Assembly: GCA_902764345.1 (NCBI GenBank)
Contig: CACWVT010000012.1
Location: 1 to 50,195 of the forward strand
Length of the DNA: 50,195 bases
Source of the DNA: an uncultured Ruminobacter sp.
GTDB lineage: Bacteria; Pseudomonadota; Gammaproteobacteria; Enterobacterales; Succinivibrionaceae
Direction of reading: 5' to 3'
This document shows, in pieces, positions 8,018 to 17,330 of the stretch (positions are counted from its first letter, which is position 1; the number at the start of each line of letters is the position of its first letter). The notes beneath the pieces are model-generated. The model was not told the DNA's origin, ran no database searches, and saw only the letters and a list, made by a program, of their open reading frames with translations. The translations under genes and the position numbers were made by a program.

Positions 8018-8485
8018 TCAGATATTGTCGGTAACGATGTCCTTGTTAAACACCTTTTCACAGAAACGGCACTTTAACTGAATCTTACCGTTCTTGTTGA
8101 TCACCTTGAAGTTGGTAACGGCCGTTCTCTCCACATTGCTTATGCAGTTTGAGTTCGGACATTTGAACACTGCAGTCACACTGTCAGGAAGTTCAATCTT
8201 TCTCTTGGTCACAACCTTATAGTCTTCAATAATGTTGACTGTGGCATTAGGAGCAAAAATACTTAACTGATTGGCCTGTTCCTCGGTAATACGGACATTT
8301 TCAACCTTAATGAGGTCCTTGTGACCGTTTGCCTTTGAAGGAAGGTTAAAACCTACGGTGATACGGTCATTGTTGTCAAGAATATGAAAATGTTTGAGGA
8401 TGTTAAGAGCCTGACCGGCAGGAATGTGGTCTATAACTGTGCCGTTCTTTATGGCTTCAACCTGAAGCTGTTCTTTTTCTGACAT
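8018..8485 (-). CDS. pyrI: Aspartate carbamoyltransferase regulatory chain
   Basis: PyrI is the non-catalytic chain of ATCase; it binds CTP and ATP and gives feedback control of pyrimidine synthesis. The N-terminus LQVEAIKNGTVIDHIPAG is the nucleotide-binding domain. The zinc domain has CPNSNC and CRFC, the four Cys ligands that hold the contact with the catalytic chain. The ATG at 8485 is chosen because GAGG stands 7 bases before it and the N-terminus then matches E. coli PyrI (155 versus 153 residues). An ATG at 8500 would overlap pyrB. Only one base separates it from the pyrB stop. Confidence 0.97.
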   Translation of the reverse strand: MSEKEQLQVEAIKNGTVIDHIPAGQALNILKHFHILDNNDRITVGFNLPSKANGHKDLIKVENVRITEEQANQLSIFAPNATVNIIEDYKVVTKRKIELPDSVTAVFKCPNSNCISNVERTAVTNFKVINKNGKIQLKCRFCEKVFNKDIVTDNI

Positions 8486-8486
8486 A

Positions 8487-9410
8487 CTATACCTCTTCAT
8501 TTAATACTAATGACAACAAAGCCTGACGGGCGTATACACCGTTAGCCGCCTGCTGGAAATAATAGGCGTAAGGAGTATGGTCAACTTCAGGAGTGATTTC
8601 ATCAATTCTAGGAAGAGGATGTAATACCTTGAGGTTTGGCTTGGCCTCTTCAAGAAGCTCAGGAGTCAGAATGTACTTGGCTCTGATGTGACGATATTCG
8701 GTTTCGTCGAAACGTTCCTTCTGAACACGGGTCATATAGAGAATATCAACCTCAGGAATAACGTCTTCCATTCTGTCCATGACGTGATATTCAATGTTGT
8801 TTTCTTCGTATTCATCAATGATGTAGTCAGGCATTGCCAGAGAATCAGGAGAAACAAGAAATATCTTGGCATTATATTTACAAAGAGCCTGAGAAAGGGA
8901 ATGTACGGTTCTTCCGTACTTCAAATCGCCCACGAAGGCGATGCTCAGGTTATCAAGATGCTTCTGAGTTTCATAAATGGTAAACAGATCCAGAAGAGTC
9001 TGTGAAGGGTGCTGATTTGAACCGTCACCCGCGTTAATTACGGGAACCGGAGACACGTCAGCCGCAAGTCTTGCGGCACCCTCATGATGATGTCTCATAA
9101 CCAGCGCGTCCGCATATGAGGTAATGATGCGGATTGAATCCGCAAAGGTTTCACCCTTCTTGGCAAGAGAGGTGTTACCGGCATCGGAGAATCCTATTAC
9201 ACGTCCGCCCAAACGCTGAATCGCAGTCTCAAAAGACAGTCTGGTTCTTGTTGAAGCTTCAAAGAAGCAGCTTGCCACGATTTTGTTTTTAAGAAGATCG
9301 GTACGAGGATTGGATTTTAACAGCTGAGCTGTATGAATAATCAGTTCAAGATCATCACGAGAAAATTCAGATATTGAAATGATGTCTTTCTGGAATAAAT
9401 TGTTTGCCAT
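8487..9410 (-). CDS. pyrB: Aspartate carbamoyltransferase catalytic chain
   Basis: PyrB joins carbamoyl phosphate and aspartate, the committed step of de novo UMP synthesis. The protein has the carbamoyl-phosphate loop STRTR within [13 protein letters not shown], the HPSQTLLD motif, and LHPLPR near the C-terminus. Its length (307) matches the E. coli subunit. Two ATG codons are adjacent; the second is used because the product then begins [14 protein letters not shown] like E. coli PyrB, with AGGA upstream. It forms an operon with pyrI. Confidence 0.98.
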   Translation of the reverse strand: MANNLFQKDIISISEFSRDDLELIIHTAQLLKSNPRTDLLKNKIVASCFFEASTRTRLSFETAIQRLGGRVIGFSDAGNTSLAKKGETFADSIRIITSYADALVMRHHHEGAARLAADVSPVPVINAGDGSNQHPSQTLLDLFTIYETQKHLDNLSIAFVGDLKYGRTVHSLSQALCKYNAKIFLVSPDSLAMPDYIIDEYEENNIEYHVMDRMEDVIPEVDILYMTRVQKERFDETEYRHIRAKYILTPELLEEAKPNLKVLHPLPRIDEITPEVDHTPYAYYFQQAANGVYARQALLSLVLNEEV

Positions 9411-9522
9411 CATCTTTTCCTGGTTTGACTAACGGTAGATATCATCTACTCTCACAACCGAGCAAGGCTAAGGTGACATAAAGAAATTCGGTTCAGGACA
9501 TCAGATTAGCGTTGCTATCTGA

Positions 9523-9558
9523 AGTACACATTATATAGCTTTATTCCATCTGAAAAAA
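9523..9558 (-). promoter_or_regulatory. pyrBI promoter with structured leader
   Basis: A consensus -10 TATAAT lies at 9530-9535 on the - strand, with a T-rich weak -35 17 bp upstream. The leader to pyrB is about 110 nt. It contains two short hairpins (CAGAT...ATCTG near 9503-9522 and GTAGAT/ATCTAC near 9436-9450). Neither is followed by a U-tract, so the UTP-sensing attenuator of E. coli pyrBI is not evident. Confidence 0.6.
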
Positions 9559-9701
9559 TAAAAAAATTAGCAAAATTAAAATTTACCCAAAAAATAACCA
9601 TCACCACCACAAACAGGCATTGATTTTGCTCATGTTTTGTCCATACGGATAAAATTTTGCGTAAAAATTATTTTTTTACTTTATTTTTACTTTTTTATCT
9701 G

Positions 9702-9707
9702 TATAAT
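9702..9707 (+). promoter_or_regulatory. -10 element of the tRNA-Trp promoter
   Basis: TATAAT stands 16 bases before the mature tRNA 5' end and is followed by a GC-rich GGGC discriminator, as is common for stringently controlled stable-RNA promoters. The upstream sequence is a T-rich tract without a clear -35. Confidence 0.6.
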
Positions 9708-9722
9708 GATGGGCATGTGCTT

Positions 9723-9798
9723 AGGGGCGTAGTTCTAATGGTAGAACAGCGGTCTCCAAAACCGACGGTTGTGAGTTCGAGTCTTACCGCCCCTGCCA
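9723..9798 (+). tRNA. tRNA-Trp (CCA anticodon)
   Basis: The 76-nt sequence folds as a cloverleaf. The acceptor arms AGGGGCG and CGCCCCT pair, the anticodon loop is CTCCAAA with anticodon CCA, the T loop is GTTCGAG, and the 3' CCA is encoded. It closely resembles E. coli tRNA-Trp. It stands alone with its own promoter. Confidence 0.97.
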
Positions 9799-9918
9799 TT
9801 CAAAATCAATCAATGTTTTCAATTGTCTTATGTTATCCTGAAAAACATTATTATTTATTTGATTTTGTATATGACTGTTTTACAGTCAGGCTTTTTCTTA
9901 ATACCATTTAAACACAGA

Positions 9919-9955
9919 CCGGAAAATCGCATGATTTTCCGGTTCTTCGTTTCTG
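9919..9955 (+). terminator. Terminator between tRNA-Trp and the convergent gene
   Basis: Arms CCGGAAAATC (9919-9928) and GATTTTCCGG (9933-9942) enclose a GCAT loop, followed by TTCTTCGTTTCT. The position between two convergent units suggests it serves both. A 12-bp tandem duplication (9949-9960 and 9961-9972) follows. Confidence 0.65.
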
Positions 9956-10012
9956 TTAACGTTTCTGTTAACACTGCCGGTTTCTGTCAGCCCTGCTGCA
10001 GGTAACCGGATG

Positions 10013-10459
10013 CTATTTTGAATTGTAATACCTGATACCGTTATTCGGATTGAAATAGGTTCTAATATAGCCGTCGCGTGAAACAATGACGATTTCATTC
10101 GTGGCCTCGAGATAGTAGACGTCGTCACCGTCATCTTTCTCGTACTTGTGAAGTGCACGCGGATTGTTCACAACCCTTGCCGCGGCAGCCTGATATGATT
10201 CAGCCCCGGAAAATCCCATGTATTTTCCGTGCTTTTCATAATGATCTCTGAGAAGTCTGGCATTTCTGAATGTCTGTCCGCGACCTGAGCGTTCTTCACT
10301 CTGCTCATACCCGTAACCGCTCTCAGGCTGAAGTATCCTGCCGTCATCGGAATTTTTCTGGGTTATGAAATATGAAACGCCCAGGATAACCAGCAGCAGA
10401 ACAAAGCGCAAGGTACCGCCCGCTCTGCCCATCAGTGCGCGCAGCAATAGTTTAAGCAT
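10013..10459 (-). CDS. Membrane-anchored protein with BECR/EndoU-like nuclease domain (uncertain)
   Basis: The 148-residue protein has one N-terminal membrane segment (about 17-33), a charged linker, and a C-terminal domain. In that domain HYEKHG (73-78) is followed by a helical segment and then NEIVIVSRDG...IRTYFNP (121-138). From memory, this pattern of a His-rich helix and a closing strand pair with IRTYF occurs in the Barnase-EndoU-ColicinE5/D-RelE (BECR) nuclease domains of polymorphic toxins. The start has a strong AAAGGAG site 8 bases upstream. It follows the bcp gene and may be cotranscribed. No immunity-like gene is adjacent. The nuclease assignment is inference. Confidence 0.6.
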   Translation of the reverse strand: MLKLLLRALMGRAGGTLRFVLLLVILGVSYFITQKNSDDGRILQPESGYGYEQSEERSGRGQTFRNARLLRDHYEKHGKYMGFSGAESYQAAAARVVNNPRALHKYEKDDGDDVYYLEATNEIVIVSRDGYIRTYFNPNNGIRYYNSK

Positions 10460-10526
10460 TACAGTACTCCTTTGGAAACCGGCAGACTGTCACGGATACC
10501 GATGCATTCTGCCGGTTGTTTACCGA

Positions 10527-10982
10527 TTATTTGATTAGTTCGAGCATTTTAGCATAATCATCGGCGGCCTTCACTTTATCATTGGCCATGATGATAATTC
10601 CGGATTCATCTATAAGATAAGTGGTTCTCACCACCCCCATATAGCTTCTTCCGTACTGCTTCTTCTCTTTCCACACATCATAGCCACTTATTGCCGAAAG
10701 TTCAGGATCGGAAAGAATCGTAAAATTCAGCCCGAACTTTTCCGCAAATTTCAGATGTGAATTGACCGAATCCCTGCTTATTCCCAGAACAGTAACGTTC
10801 TTATCCGTAAAAAGTCCGATATTATCCGAATAGCCGCAGGCCTGTTTGCTGCATCCCGGAGTATTGTCCTTCGGATAAAAATAAAGAATCACCTTCCTTC
10901 CCCTGTAATCGCTCAGTCTGTGAATATTTCCCTGCTGATCGGGAAGGGCAAAATCAGGTGCCGGCGTACCTACTTCCAACAT
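10527..10982 (-). CDS. bcp: Thiol peroxidase of the Bcp (peroxiredoxin Q) family
   Basis: Bcp reduces hydrogen peroxide and organic hydroperoxides using thioredoxin. The active site is TPGCSKQACGYSD, holding the peroxidatic Cys and, five residues later, the resolving Cys of the atypical 2-Cys type. The N-terminus VGTPAPDFALPDQ is typical. The ATG at 10982 with GGAG 7 bases upstream is preferred over one eight codons earlier, giving 151 residues (E. coli has 156). Confidence 0.95.
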   Translation of the reverse strand: MLEVGTPAPDFALPDQQGNIHRLSDYRGRKVILYFYPKDNTPGCSKQACGYSDNIGLFTDKNVTVLGISRDSVNSHLKFAEKFGLNFTILSDPELSAISGYDVWKEKKQYGRSYMGVVRTTYLIDESGIIIMANDKVKAADDYAKMLELIK

Positions 10983-11140
10983 AAAAAACTCCAATAACCA
11001 AAACATAATAGATAACTGTTCACATTACATATGGTATATCAGGAAAACCTTACGGAAAACAGGGTAAAAACCAAAGTGCTAACGGAATCAGAACACTGAA
11101 AGGAATTTGAAGGAGAAATAAAGAAAATACGAGAAAAAAG

Positions 11141-11217
11141 TGGTGGCCCATTCCTGACTTGAACAGGAGACCAAACGATTATGAGTCGTCTGCTCTAACC
11201 GACTGAGCTAATGGGCC
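11141..11217 (-). tRNA. tRNA-Ile2 (CAT anticodon, lysidine type)
   Basis: On the - strand a 77-nt cloverleaf has acceptor arms GGCCCAT and ATGGGCC, anticodon CAT and an encoded CCA. The anticodon alone would suggest Met. The body (TTAGCTCAG, GAGCAG, CGACTCATAATCG, TTGGTC, GTTCAAGTC) matches the minor isoleucine tRNA rather than elongator tRNA-Met. It would read AUA after TilS converts C34 to lysidine. Confidence 0.85.
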
Positions 11218-11236
11218 TCTGAATAAAGACACGTGC

Positions 11237-11265
11237 ATTATACACATGAGATGATTGTTTGTCGA
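11237..11265 (-). promoter_or_regulatory. Promoter of tRNA-Ile2
   Basis: On the - strand, TCGACA (11260-11265) and TATAAT (11237-11242) are separated by exactly 17 bp. The -10 lies about 20 bp before the mature tRNA. Confidence 0.75.
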
Positions 11266-11344
11266 GATTAAAGTCAAGGTTTTGTGTTAAATCACAATTA
11301 TGGACAATCATTTGACTAATCTTTAAACACATTGACTCCATCAC

Positions 11345-11390
11345 GCAAAAAAAATACCGGAGCCCCTGCTCAGCGGCGGCATCCGGTACC
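11345..11390 (-). terminator. Rho-independent terminator of rpoD
   Basis: On the - strand TACCGGA and TCCGGTA form the stem, with a GC-rich apical part, followed by eight T residues. It begins about 30 bp after the rpoD stop. Confidence 0.85.
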
Positions 11391-11419
11391 TGGTTTCCTG
11401 TCAGCGGAAGCTGAAGGTT

Positions 11420-13342
11420 TTAATCATCAAGGAAGCTCTTGAGAGGTTCGGATCTGCTTGGGTGACGTAACTTACGCAGTGCCTTGGCTTCAATCTGACG
11501 GATACGTTCTCTGGTAACGTCAAACTGTCTGCCTACTTCCTCAAGAGTATGGTCGGTGTTCATACCGATACCGAAGCGCATTCTCAGAACCTTTGCCTCT
11601 CTTGGGGACAGAGCTGAAAGAACCTGTTCGGTAACAGCCTTCAGGCTTTCTGAGGTTGCAACGTCTGAAGGTAACGGCAGTGATTCGTCCTCGATAAAAT
11701 CTCCTAAATGCGAATCGTCATCATCACCGATAGGAGTTTCCATTGACATAGGCTCCTTGGAAATCTTCATAACCTTACGAATCTTGTCTTCAGGGATACC
11801 CATTTTCTTGGAAAGTTCCTCAGGTGTTGCCTCTCTGCCATTTTCCTGAAGCATCTGACGTGAAACCCTGTTGAGCTTGTTGATGGTTTCAATCATGTGA
11901 ACAGGAATACGGATGGTTCTGGCCTGATCCGCAATTGAACGGGTAATGGCCTGTCTGATCCACCATGTAGCATAAGTTGAGAACTTATAACCCCTGCGGT
12001 ATTCAAACTTATCCACAGCCTTCATAAGACCGATGTTGCCTTCCTGAATCAGATCCAGGAACTGCAGACCTCTGTTGGTATATTTCTTGGCTATGGAAAT
12101 AACCAGACGGAGGTTCGCTTCAATCATTTCTGATTTTGCGTTTCTTGCATGAGCATTGTTAACCTTAACGGTTGTGTTGATCTCACGGATCTTGAAAATA
12201 GGCAGCCCCGTTTCATTTTCAATCTCACGAAGACGTTCAACAATGCCGGTAATTTCATTTTCATAAGCCTTCATCTTTTCGGCAAAAGGCTTTTTCAGCT
12301 TAACGATCTTCTCGAACCATTCCATTGACGCCTCTTTATGGGAATCAATGAATCTGCCGCGGAAATCTTCAGGCTTCATGCCGCATCTGAGCATGATTTC
12401 ACGAATTCTTCTGTCCTGAACCTTAACCTTGTCCATAACGTCGTTCATGTTCTTGATCAGCTGATCAAAAACCTTAGGCACAAGACGGAACTGCTTGAAT
12501 ACTTCAGCCAGTTCCTTGATTGAATTCTGGGTTCTCTTGGAATCACGTCCGTACTTCTTAAGACATTCGATAGTTACATTGTACTTATCCTTAAGAAGTT
12601 CAAACATCTGAGCGGCATACACCGGATCAGGGCCTGATTCTTCGTCATCCATCATCTTTGAGGACTTTTCTTCATCGCCGTCCTCATCATCCTCATCGTC
12701 GTCATCATCAACAACGACCTTCTCCTCGGAATCGGAATCCTCAGTGTCGTCATCCATCGGTTCATCACCCTGATTGTCAATTGAACCGTCGATGTCAAGG
12801 TTAACGTCAAGTACCACGTCATTGCCGTCGTCCTTTACCGGAACATCCTCGTCGGACTCGGAAGTTTCGGCAAAACCGGTAATGATGTCACTGAGTCTTA
12901 TCTGCTCGTCGACATACTGATCATACAGCTTAAGCACAAAATCAATGGCACTCGGATATTCAGCCACACAGCTCTGAACCTTGTTTATGCCGTTTTCAAT
13001 TCTCTTGGCGATATCAACTTCCGCCCTTCTGTCAAGAAGGCCCACGCTGCCCATTTCACGCATGTACATTCTTACCGGGTCGGTAGTCTTACCGATGTCG
13101 GAAATAATGTTTTCGATTTCAGCCACATTCTGCGGCAGCATTAAATCATCAGTTGATTCAGGAGCCTTTTCACAGATCTGAATATCCATGTCGGCGCAAC
13201 GCTGGAAGAATTCTTCGAGCTTTTCGGAATCAAGATATTCCGCCGGGAAAAATTCCTTAATTTCTTCTGTTGTTAAGTAACCTTTGGATTTACCATCTCT
13301 TAGAAGCTGCTTCAAAGAAAAACTAACCGGTTTACTATCCAT
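11420..13342 (-). CDS. rpoD: RNA polymerase primary sigma factor (sigma-70)
   Basis: This is the housekeeping sigma factor, which recognises -10 and -35 elements. Region 1.1 is followed by region 1.2 ([18 protein letters not shown], about 86-103). A nonconserved insert follows, then region 2 ([44 protein letters not shown]), region 3 ([14 protein letters not shown]) and region 4 with the helix-turn-helix ([18 protein letters not shown]). It has 640 residues. The insert has a very acidic run, about residues 193-235, with long Asp/Glu blocks. rpoD follows dnaG, but with a 490-bp spacer and a terminator between them. Confidence 0.98.
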   Translation of the reverse strand: MDSKPVSFSLKQLLRDGKSKGYLTTEEIKEFFPAEYLDSEKLEEFFQRCADMDIQICEKAPESTDDLMLPQNVAEIENIISDIGKTTDPVRMYMREMGSVGLLDRRAEVDIAKRIENGINKVQSCVAEYPSAIDFVLKLYDQYVDEQIRLSDIITGFAETSESDEDVPVKDDGNDVVLDVNLDIDGSIDNQGDEPMDDDTEDSDSEEKVVVDDDDDEDDEDGDEEKSSKMMDDEESGPDPVYAAQMFELLKDKYNVTIECLKKYGRDSKRTQNSIKELAEVFKQFRLVPKVFDQLIKNMNDVMDKVKVQDRRIREIMLRCGMKPEDFRGRFIDSHKEASMEWFEKIVKLKKPFAEKMKAYENEITGIVERLREIENETGLPIFKIREINTTVKVNNAHARNAKSEMIEANLRLVISIAKKYTNRGLQFLDLIQEGNIGLMKAVDKFEYRRGYKFSTYATWWIRQAITRSIADQARTIRIPVHMIETINKLNRVSRQMLQENGREATPEELSKKMGIPEDKIRKVMKISKEPMSMETPIGDDDDSHLGDFIEDESLPLPSDVATSESLKAVTEQVLSALSPREAKVLRMRFGIGMNTDHTLEEVGRQFDVTRERIRQIEAKALRKLRHPSRSEPLKSFLDD

Positions 13343-13832
13343 TGCTTAAATTTTCCTAGTTCAAATATAGAAACACCGCAGCCTTCACCGGTACACGATG
13401 AAAACTGAAGTCCTTTGGTGTATTTCCTGTTTTTGCACTTTTTCAATAACGTATAGCTGTCTCTAATCTACTTTCCGACCAGTCTATCTAAATCACAAAC
13501 AGAAAAAATATAACATAACACACTATGCAGACACGTAATTATAAATACTTCATCCGTATTTTTCAAAGACACACCCACTCTTTCGTGAATAATCTCAATC
13601 ATTTTATTGATTATCATTTCAATTATTGGACACGGATCGAAATTTATTTTGAATTGTCTGATATCCACACACATACATGGGTGCAAAAAATAATATTTCA
13701 AATGATTTTATAAAAAATAAAGGGGAAACGCCCCAGCGTTTTCCCCGGTATGTCAGACAGCCTTCCTGCGGAAAGAGACGGCACGACAGGTCTGAACCGG
13801 CCCCGTCCGGCCGACGGTGCGGCTCCGCCGCA
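13343..13832. other. rpoD upstream region, no gene
   Basis: The 490 bp between dnaG and rpoD must hold an rpoD promoter on the - strand, since a dnaG terminator lies at 13711-13746. The stretch is AT-rich, and its short ORFs have no recognisable features. I see no strong consensus promoter; TATACG near 13449-13454 is a weak -10 candidate. Confidence 0.4.
13711..13746 (-). terminator. Rho-independent terminator of dnaG
   Basis: On the - strand GGGGAAAACGC and GCGTTTCCCC pair around a short loop, followed by a T-rich tract. It lies about 90 bp after the dnaG stop, so rpoD is probably not mainly expressed from the dnaG promoter. Confidence 0.75.
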
Positions 13833-15623
13833 CTACTTCAGATTTCTGAGCTTCTGTTCCAGAAGGGTTGAGAGGGCAAGTTCCTCGTCCGTAAGGTTCC
13901 TTCTGGTTGCCTCACGGCGCAGCCAGGCTATCTTTGCCTCAACCGCCTCGGTGAGATAGAGCTTTATGAAACTCAGCATGCTTGAAATTTTAACATTTTC
14001 CAGACTGTCATCCATCTGAACGGCCGCCAGCAGATTCATAATCCTTTCGTATACGGTACCCCGGTACTGTTCCAGCAGTGCGCCGGTGGTGATGTCCGGT
14101 TTGGCACTGATTTTACTCAGTACGTCCAAAACTATACCGGCCTTTTCATCGGCATATTCGTTCAGCAGCTTATTGAGTCTTTCCTGTTCCGGTATGCTGT
14201 TCACGAGATAAGGATTCTGAATGATTCTGGCGACAAGTCCGCGAATCGGCGTGAGTTCCAGCTGGGCGGCTCCGGAGGCTGCAGTTCTCTGAACCTGCGG
14301 TTCACTGGAATGATCAGAACTCTTTTTATTCTGCAGACACATCTCGATGCGTCTTTCCTCCCAGCCCACCAGTCTGGCCATGGCCACAATCAGAGACTGA
14401 ACCATTACCGGAGCATCGGTTATCTGATTTGCCAGACTGCAGAATTCATCCACGGCCTTTATCTGCCCCTCATCGGTCCCCAGGTCAAATCTTCTGCTGA
14501 GTTCGGACAGCAGATAGTCCTTGAAATAGAGGGAATGCTCCAGATATTTTCTGAAGCCTTCCGCCCCCTGTTCGCGCACCAGCGAATCAGGATCGTGTTC
14601 CTTCGGCAGGAAGCAGAATGAAAGGGTCTTGTCGTCCCTTACGGCCGAAAGCGTCAGGCCGAAGGCTCTCCATGCGGCATGTCTGCCCGCATCGTCACCG
14701 TCGTAGCAGAAAACAATCCTGTCGGTCTGCTTGAACAGCAGTTCCAGCTGCATCGGCGTGGTTGCAGTGCCGAGAGACGCCACGGCATTATGCACGCCGT
14801 ACTGATCGAGGGCTATTACGTCCATGTACCCCTCGGTGATGATAATGCAGTCGAGCTCCTCCCGCGGAAGTTTTCTGACATAATCCAGATTAAATAACTC
14901 GTAGCCCTTTTTGTAGATTTCACTCTCTTTGGAATTGATGTACTTAGGCTTGGAGTTGTCAAGCACGCGACCGCCGAAGGCAATGACGTTGCCTTTCTTG
15001 TCCCTTATGGGAATGATTACGCGGTTACGGAACATGTCATAGTGACGACCGGTCTCATTGACCTTTATCAGACCGATGTCAAGAAGCCTTGAGGTTCTGT
15101 CGGCATCTCCGTGACTGTCAGTACACAGAGCCTTGTATATGAAATCCCAGGAATTCGGCGCAAAACCTATCTGATACTTTTCAATGGTTTCCTGAGTAAT
15201 TCCCCTGTTCTGCAGATAACTGCGGGCTTCAGGATGCTTGAAGAGCTCCTGGTGATAAAAACCTGCAGCCGCCTTGGTGAGTTCATAGATTCCGAGGGAC
15301 TTCTCATGATTGTATTTCGCATGTTCATCATACTCAACGGAAACCCCTGCTATTCCCGCCACGGTTTCCACGGCCTCAGCAAAGGACACGTTGTCATATT
15401 TCATGATGAAGTGATAGGCATTCCCCGCCTCATGGCAACCGAAACAGTTAAAAAATTGCTTCTGCTGGCTTACGCTGAAGCTTGGAGTTTTCTCGGAATG
15501 AAAAGGACAGCAGGCCATGTAGCCTGATCCCGTTTTCTTCAGTTTGATGCGTGAGCTGATGACGTCAACAATGTCGACCCTGTTCAGCAGCTCATTGATA
15601 AAGCTTTCCTTAATTCTTGGCAT
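13833..15623 (-). CDS. dnaG: DNA primase
   Basis: DnaG makes RNA primers at the replication fork. The N-terminal zinc ribbon has its CPFH and CFGC halves (about 39-62). The RNA polymerase core and TOPRIM domain show TEGYMDVIALDQYG and FCYDGDDAG, with the acidic metal-binding residues present. The C-terminal part would bind DnaB helicase. It has 596 residues, close to the usual 580. In many gammaproteobacteria rpsU precedes dnaG. Here the gene upstream is the divergent apaH and rpsU is absent. Confidence 0.97.
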   Translation of the reverse strand: MPRIKESFINELLNRVDIVDVISSRIKLKKTGSGYMACCPFHSEKTPSFSVSQQKQFFNCFGCHEAGNAYHFIMKYDNVSFAEAVETVAGIAGVSVEYDEHAKYNHEKSLGIYELTKAAAGFYHQELFKHPEARSYLQNRGITQETIEKYQIGFAPNSWDFIYKALCTDSHGDADRTSRLLDIGLIKVNETGRHYDMFRNRVIIPIRDKKGNVIAFGGRVLDNSKPKYINSKESEIYKKGYELFNLDYVRKLPREELDCIIITEGYMDVIALDQYGVHNAVASLGTATTPMQLELLFKQTDRIVFCYDGDDAGRHAAWRAFGLTLSAVRDDKTLSFCFLPKEHDPDSLVREQGAEGFRKYLEHSLYFKDYLLSELSRRFDLGTDEGQIKAVDEFCSLANQITDAPVMVQSLIVAMARLVGWEERRIEMCLQNKKSSDHSSEPQVQRTAASGAAQLELTPIRGLVARIIQNPYLVNSIPEQERLNKLLNEYADEKAGIVLDVLSKISAKPDITTGALLEQYRGTVYERIMNLLAAVQMDDSLENVKISSMLSFIKLYLTEAVEAKIAWLRREATRRNLTDEELALSTLLEQKLRNLK

Positions 15624-15898
15624 ATTACGACCTTAACACAATATATTCAGACTTATTTCCTAAATTACTTTCTTCTAAAACTACTTACTTTCTGCTTTAT
15701 CCTTAAAGCGGACATATGTGACTTTACCACAAAAGCCCGGTCATACCAATATATTTTTTGTACGAGACAATCGTATCCGTATACGACTCAAATTACTCCC
15801 GGATTCCGTTAATGATGCCTTAAGGAATCCGTGAGAACATAAAACCTCATACGCAAATATGGTATGATATGACACAACACATTGGAGGTATCAATATA

Positions 15899-16747
15899 AT
15901 GGCTGTTTACTGCATCGGTGACGTACATGCCTGCCACGATGAACTGAGGGCACTGCTTGAGGTAATGGATTTCAATCCTGAAAACGACGAACTTATATTC
16001 ACCGGAGACCTTATAGGGCGCGGACCTCAGCCTCTTCAGACATTAAGATTCATAAAAAATCTCGGAGAACGCGCACATACCGTTCTCGGCAACCACGACC
16101 TTAATCTTCTGGCGGTGATATACGGTCACAACCAGCCCAGAAAAAAAGATAATCTTGATGAAATACTCAAGTCAAAGGAACTGAATAAAATAACGGACTG
16201 GCTGCGTACCAAACCTCTTCTCTACCTGCACCCGCAGCATCCAATCTGCACGGTTCATGCCGGGATCTCCCCGCAGTGGAACATTGCCGATGCCATCAGG
16301 TGTGCCGATGAAATGAACGCGGTTATCCGTGATGATTCCGTCTTTGACTCATTCCTTGCCGGGATGTACAGTGACGAGCCTGATTCATGGTCCGAAGATC
16401 TTACCGGCATCGACAGATGGCGATACATAACCAACGTATTTACCAGAATAAGATTATGCAGAAGTGACCGGACCCTTGATCTCAAAAACAAGAACTCACC
16501 GGAGGAGGCCAGGGATGAAGGCCTGTTACCATGGTTCGACATGCTTGGTCACAATGCTCTGACCTCAGACAGAAACTACACGCTTGTTTTCGGACACTGG
16601 GCGGCGCTCACGGGCAAATGTCTCCATCCGAAAATAAAGTCACTGGACACCGGCTGCGTATGGGGAAACAGACTGACCGGATGGTGCTATGACACCGACA
16701 CTCTTTACAGTGTACCGAGCCTTCTGCCAAACAAATTCAAAAAGTAA
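15899..16747 (+). CDS. apaH: Bis(5'-nucleosyl)-tetraphosphatase (symmetrical)
   Basis: ApaH hydrolyses Ap4A to two ADP and can remove Np4 caps from RNA. It is a metallophosphoesterase with GDVHACHDEL, FTGDLIGRGP and VLGNHDLNLLAV near the N-terminus, giving the usual metal ligands. The ATG at 15899 with GGAGG upstream gives 282 residues, as in E. coli; an ATG at 15869 lacks such a site. folA follows after 15 bp, so the two are probably cotranscribed. Confidence 0.95.
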   Translation: MAVYCIGDVHACHDELRALLEVMDFNPENDELIFTGDLIGRGPQPLQTLRFIKNLGERAHTVLGNHDLNLLAVIYGHNQPRKKDNLDEILKSKELNKITDWLRTKPLLYLHPQHPICTVHAGISPQWNIADAIRCADEMNAVIRDDSVFDSFLAGMYSDEPDSWSEDLTGIDRWRYITNVFTRIRLCRSDRTLDLKNKNSPEEARDEGLLPWFDMLGHNALTSDRNYTLVFGHWAALTGKCLHPKIKSLDTGCVWGNRLTGWCYDTDTLYSVPSLLPNKFKK

Positions 16748-16762
16748 AGGATTCAAAACGAC

Positions 16763-17263
16763 ATGATTCTATCTCTAATAGTTGCACATACCAGAAATTT
16801 CACCATCGGCAGGGACGGAGGAATGCCGTGGCATCTGCCTGCCGACCTGGCCCATTTTAAAAAAACAACCATGGGCTCACCGGTTCTTATGGGCAGAAAA
16901 ACCTTTGAAAGCATCGGCAGACCGCTTCCCGGCAGACTGAACATCGTTATCACCGGCAGTCCGAAGCCTTCCGACAATGCGAATCTCCGTTACGTAAAAA
17001 CCGCGGAAGAGGCCGTCAAAGCCGCAGAGGAAGCAGGTGCGAAAGAGCTCTTTGTCATCGGTGGCGGCTCAGTTTACAGACAGTTCATTGACAGGGCCGA
17101 TCGTCTCTATATCACCCTGATTGATGCGGATATCGAAGGCGATACCACATTCCCGGAATATGACACACGTGATTACGAAATCATTGCGTCAGAACACTTC
17201 AGTGCTGATGAAAAAAATGCCTGCGACATGGATTTCATCACTTATGAAAAAATCAAAAAATAA
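16763..17263 (+). CDS. folA: Dihydrofolate reductase
   Basis: FolA reduces dihydrofolate to tetrahydrofolate with NADPH. The sequence has the substrate loop GGMPWHLPADLAHFKK, the NADPH-binding MGRKTFESIGRPLPGR, and FVIGGGSVYRQF. It has 166 residues, near the typical 159. The usual Asp of the active site (position 27 in E. coli) is present in PADLAHF. It lies directly after apaH. Confidence 0.97.
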   Translation: MILSLIVAHTRNFTIGRDGGMPWHLPADLAHFKKTTMGSPVLMGRKTFESIGRPLPGRLNIVITGSPKPSDNANLRYVKTAEEAVKAAEEAGAKELFVIGGGSVYRQFIDRADRLYITLIDADIEGDTTFPEYDTRDYEIIASEHFSADEKNACDMDFITYEKIKK

Positions 17264-17279
17264 ATTCCGATAAATGCCG

Positions 17280-17330
17280 TTACGGCAGGGTTTACCCGGG
17301 CTTTCCGGCTCAGCCTGCCGTAATTTCCCT
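17280..17330. terminator. Bidirectional terminator between folA and the convergent small gene
   Basis: Arms TTACGGCAGG (17280-17289) and CCTGCCGTAA (17314-17323) form a 10-bp stem with a GC-rich loop, then TTTCCCTT. The stem reaches into the last codons of the convergent gene. Confidence 0.6.

Noticed and set aside
9949-9972. Two copies of a 12-bp unit (GTTTCTGTTAAC)
   Set aside because: Only two copies, not linked to a CRISPR, VNTR or attachment site; likely a chance slippage duplication after the tRNA terminator.
11141-11217. tRNA with CAT anticodon as elongator or initiator tRNA-Met
   Set aside because: The body sequence matches tRNA-Ile2 much better than either tRNA-Met, so the lysidine-type assignment is preferred.
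13468-13713. Short ORFs on both strands in the rpoD upstream region
   Set aside because: No ribosome binding site, no family features, and AT-rich codon content unlike the neighbouring genes.
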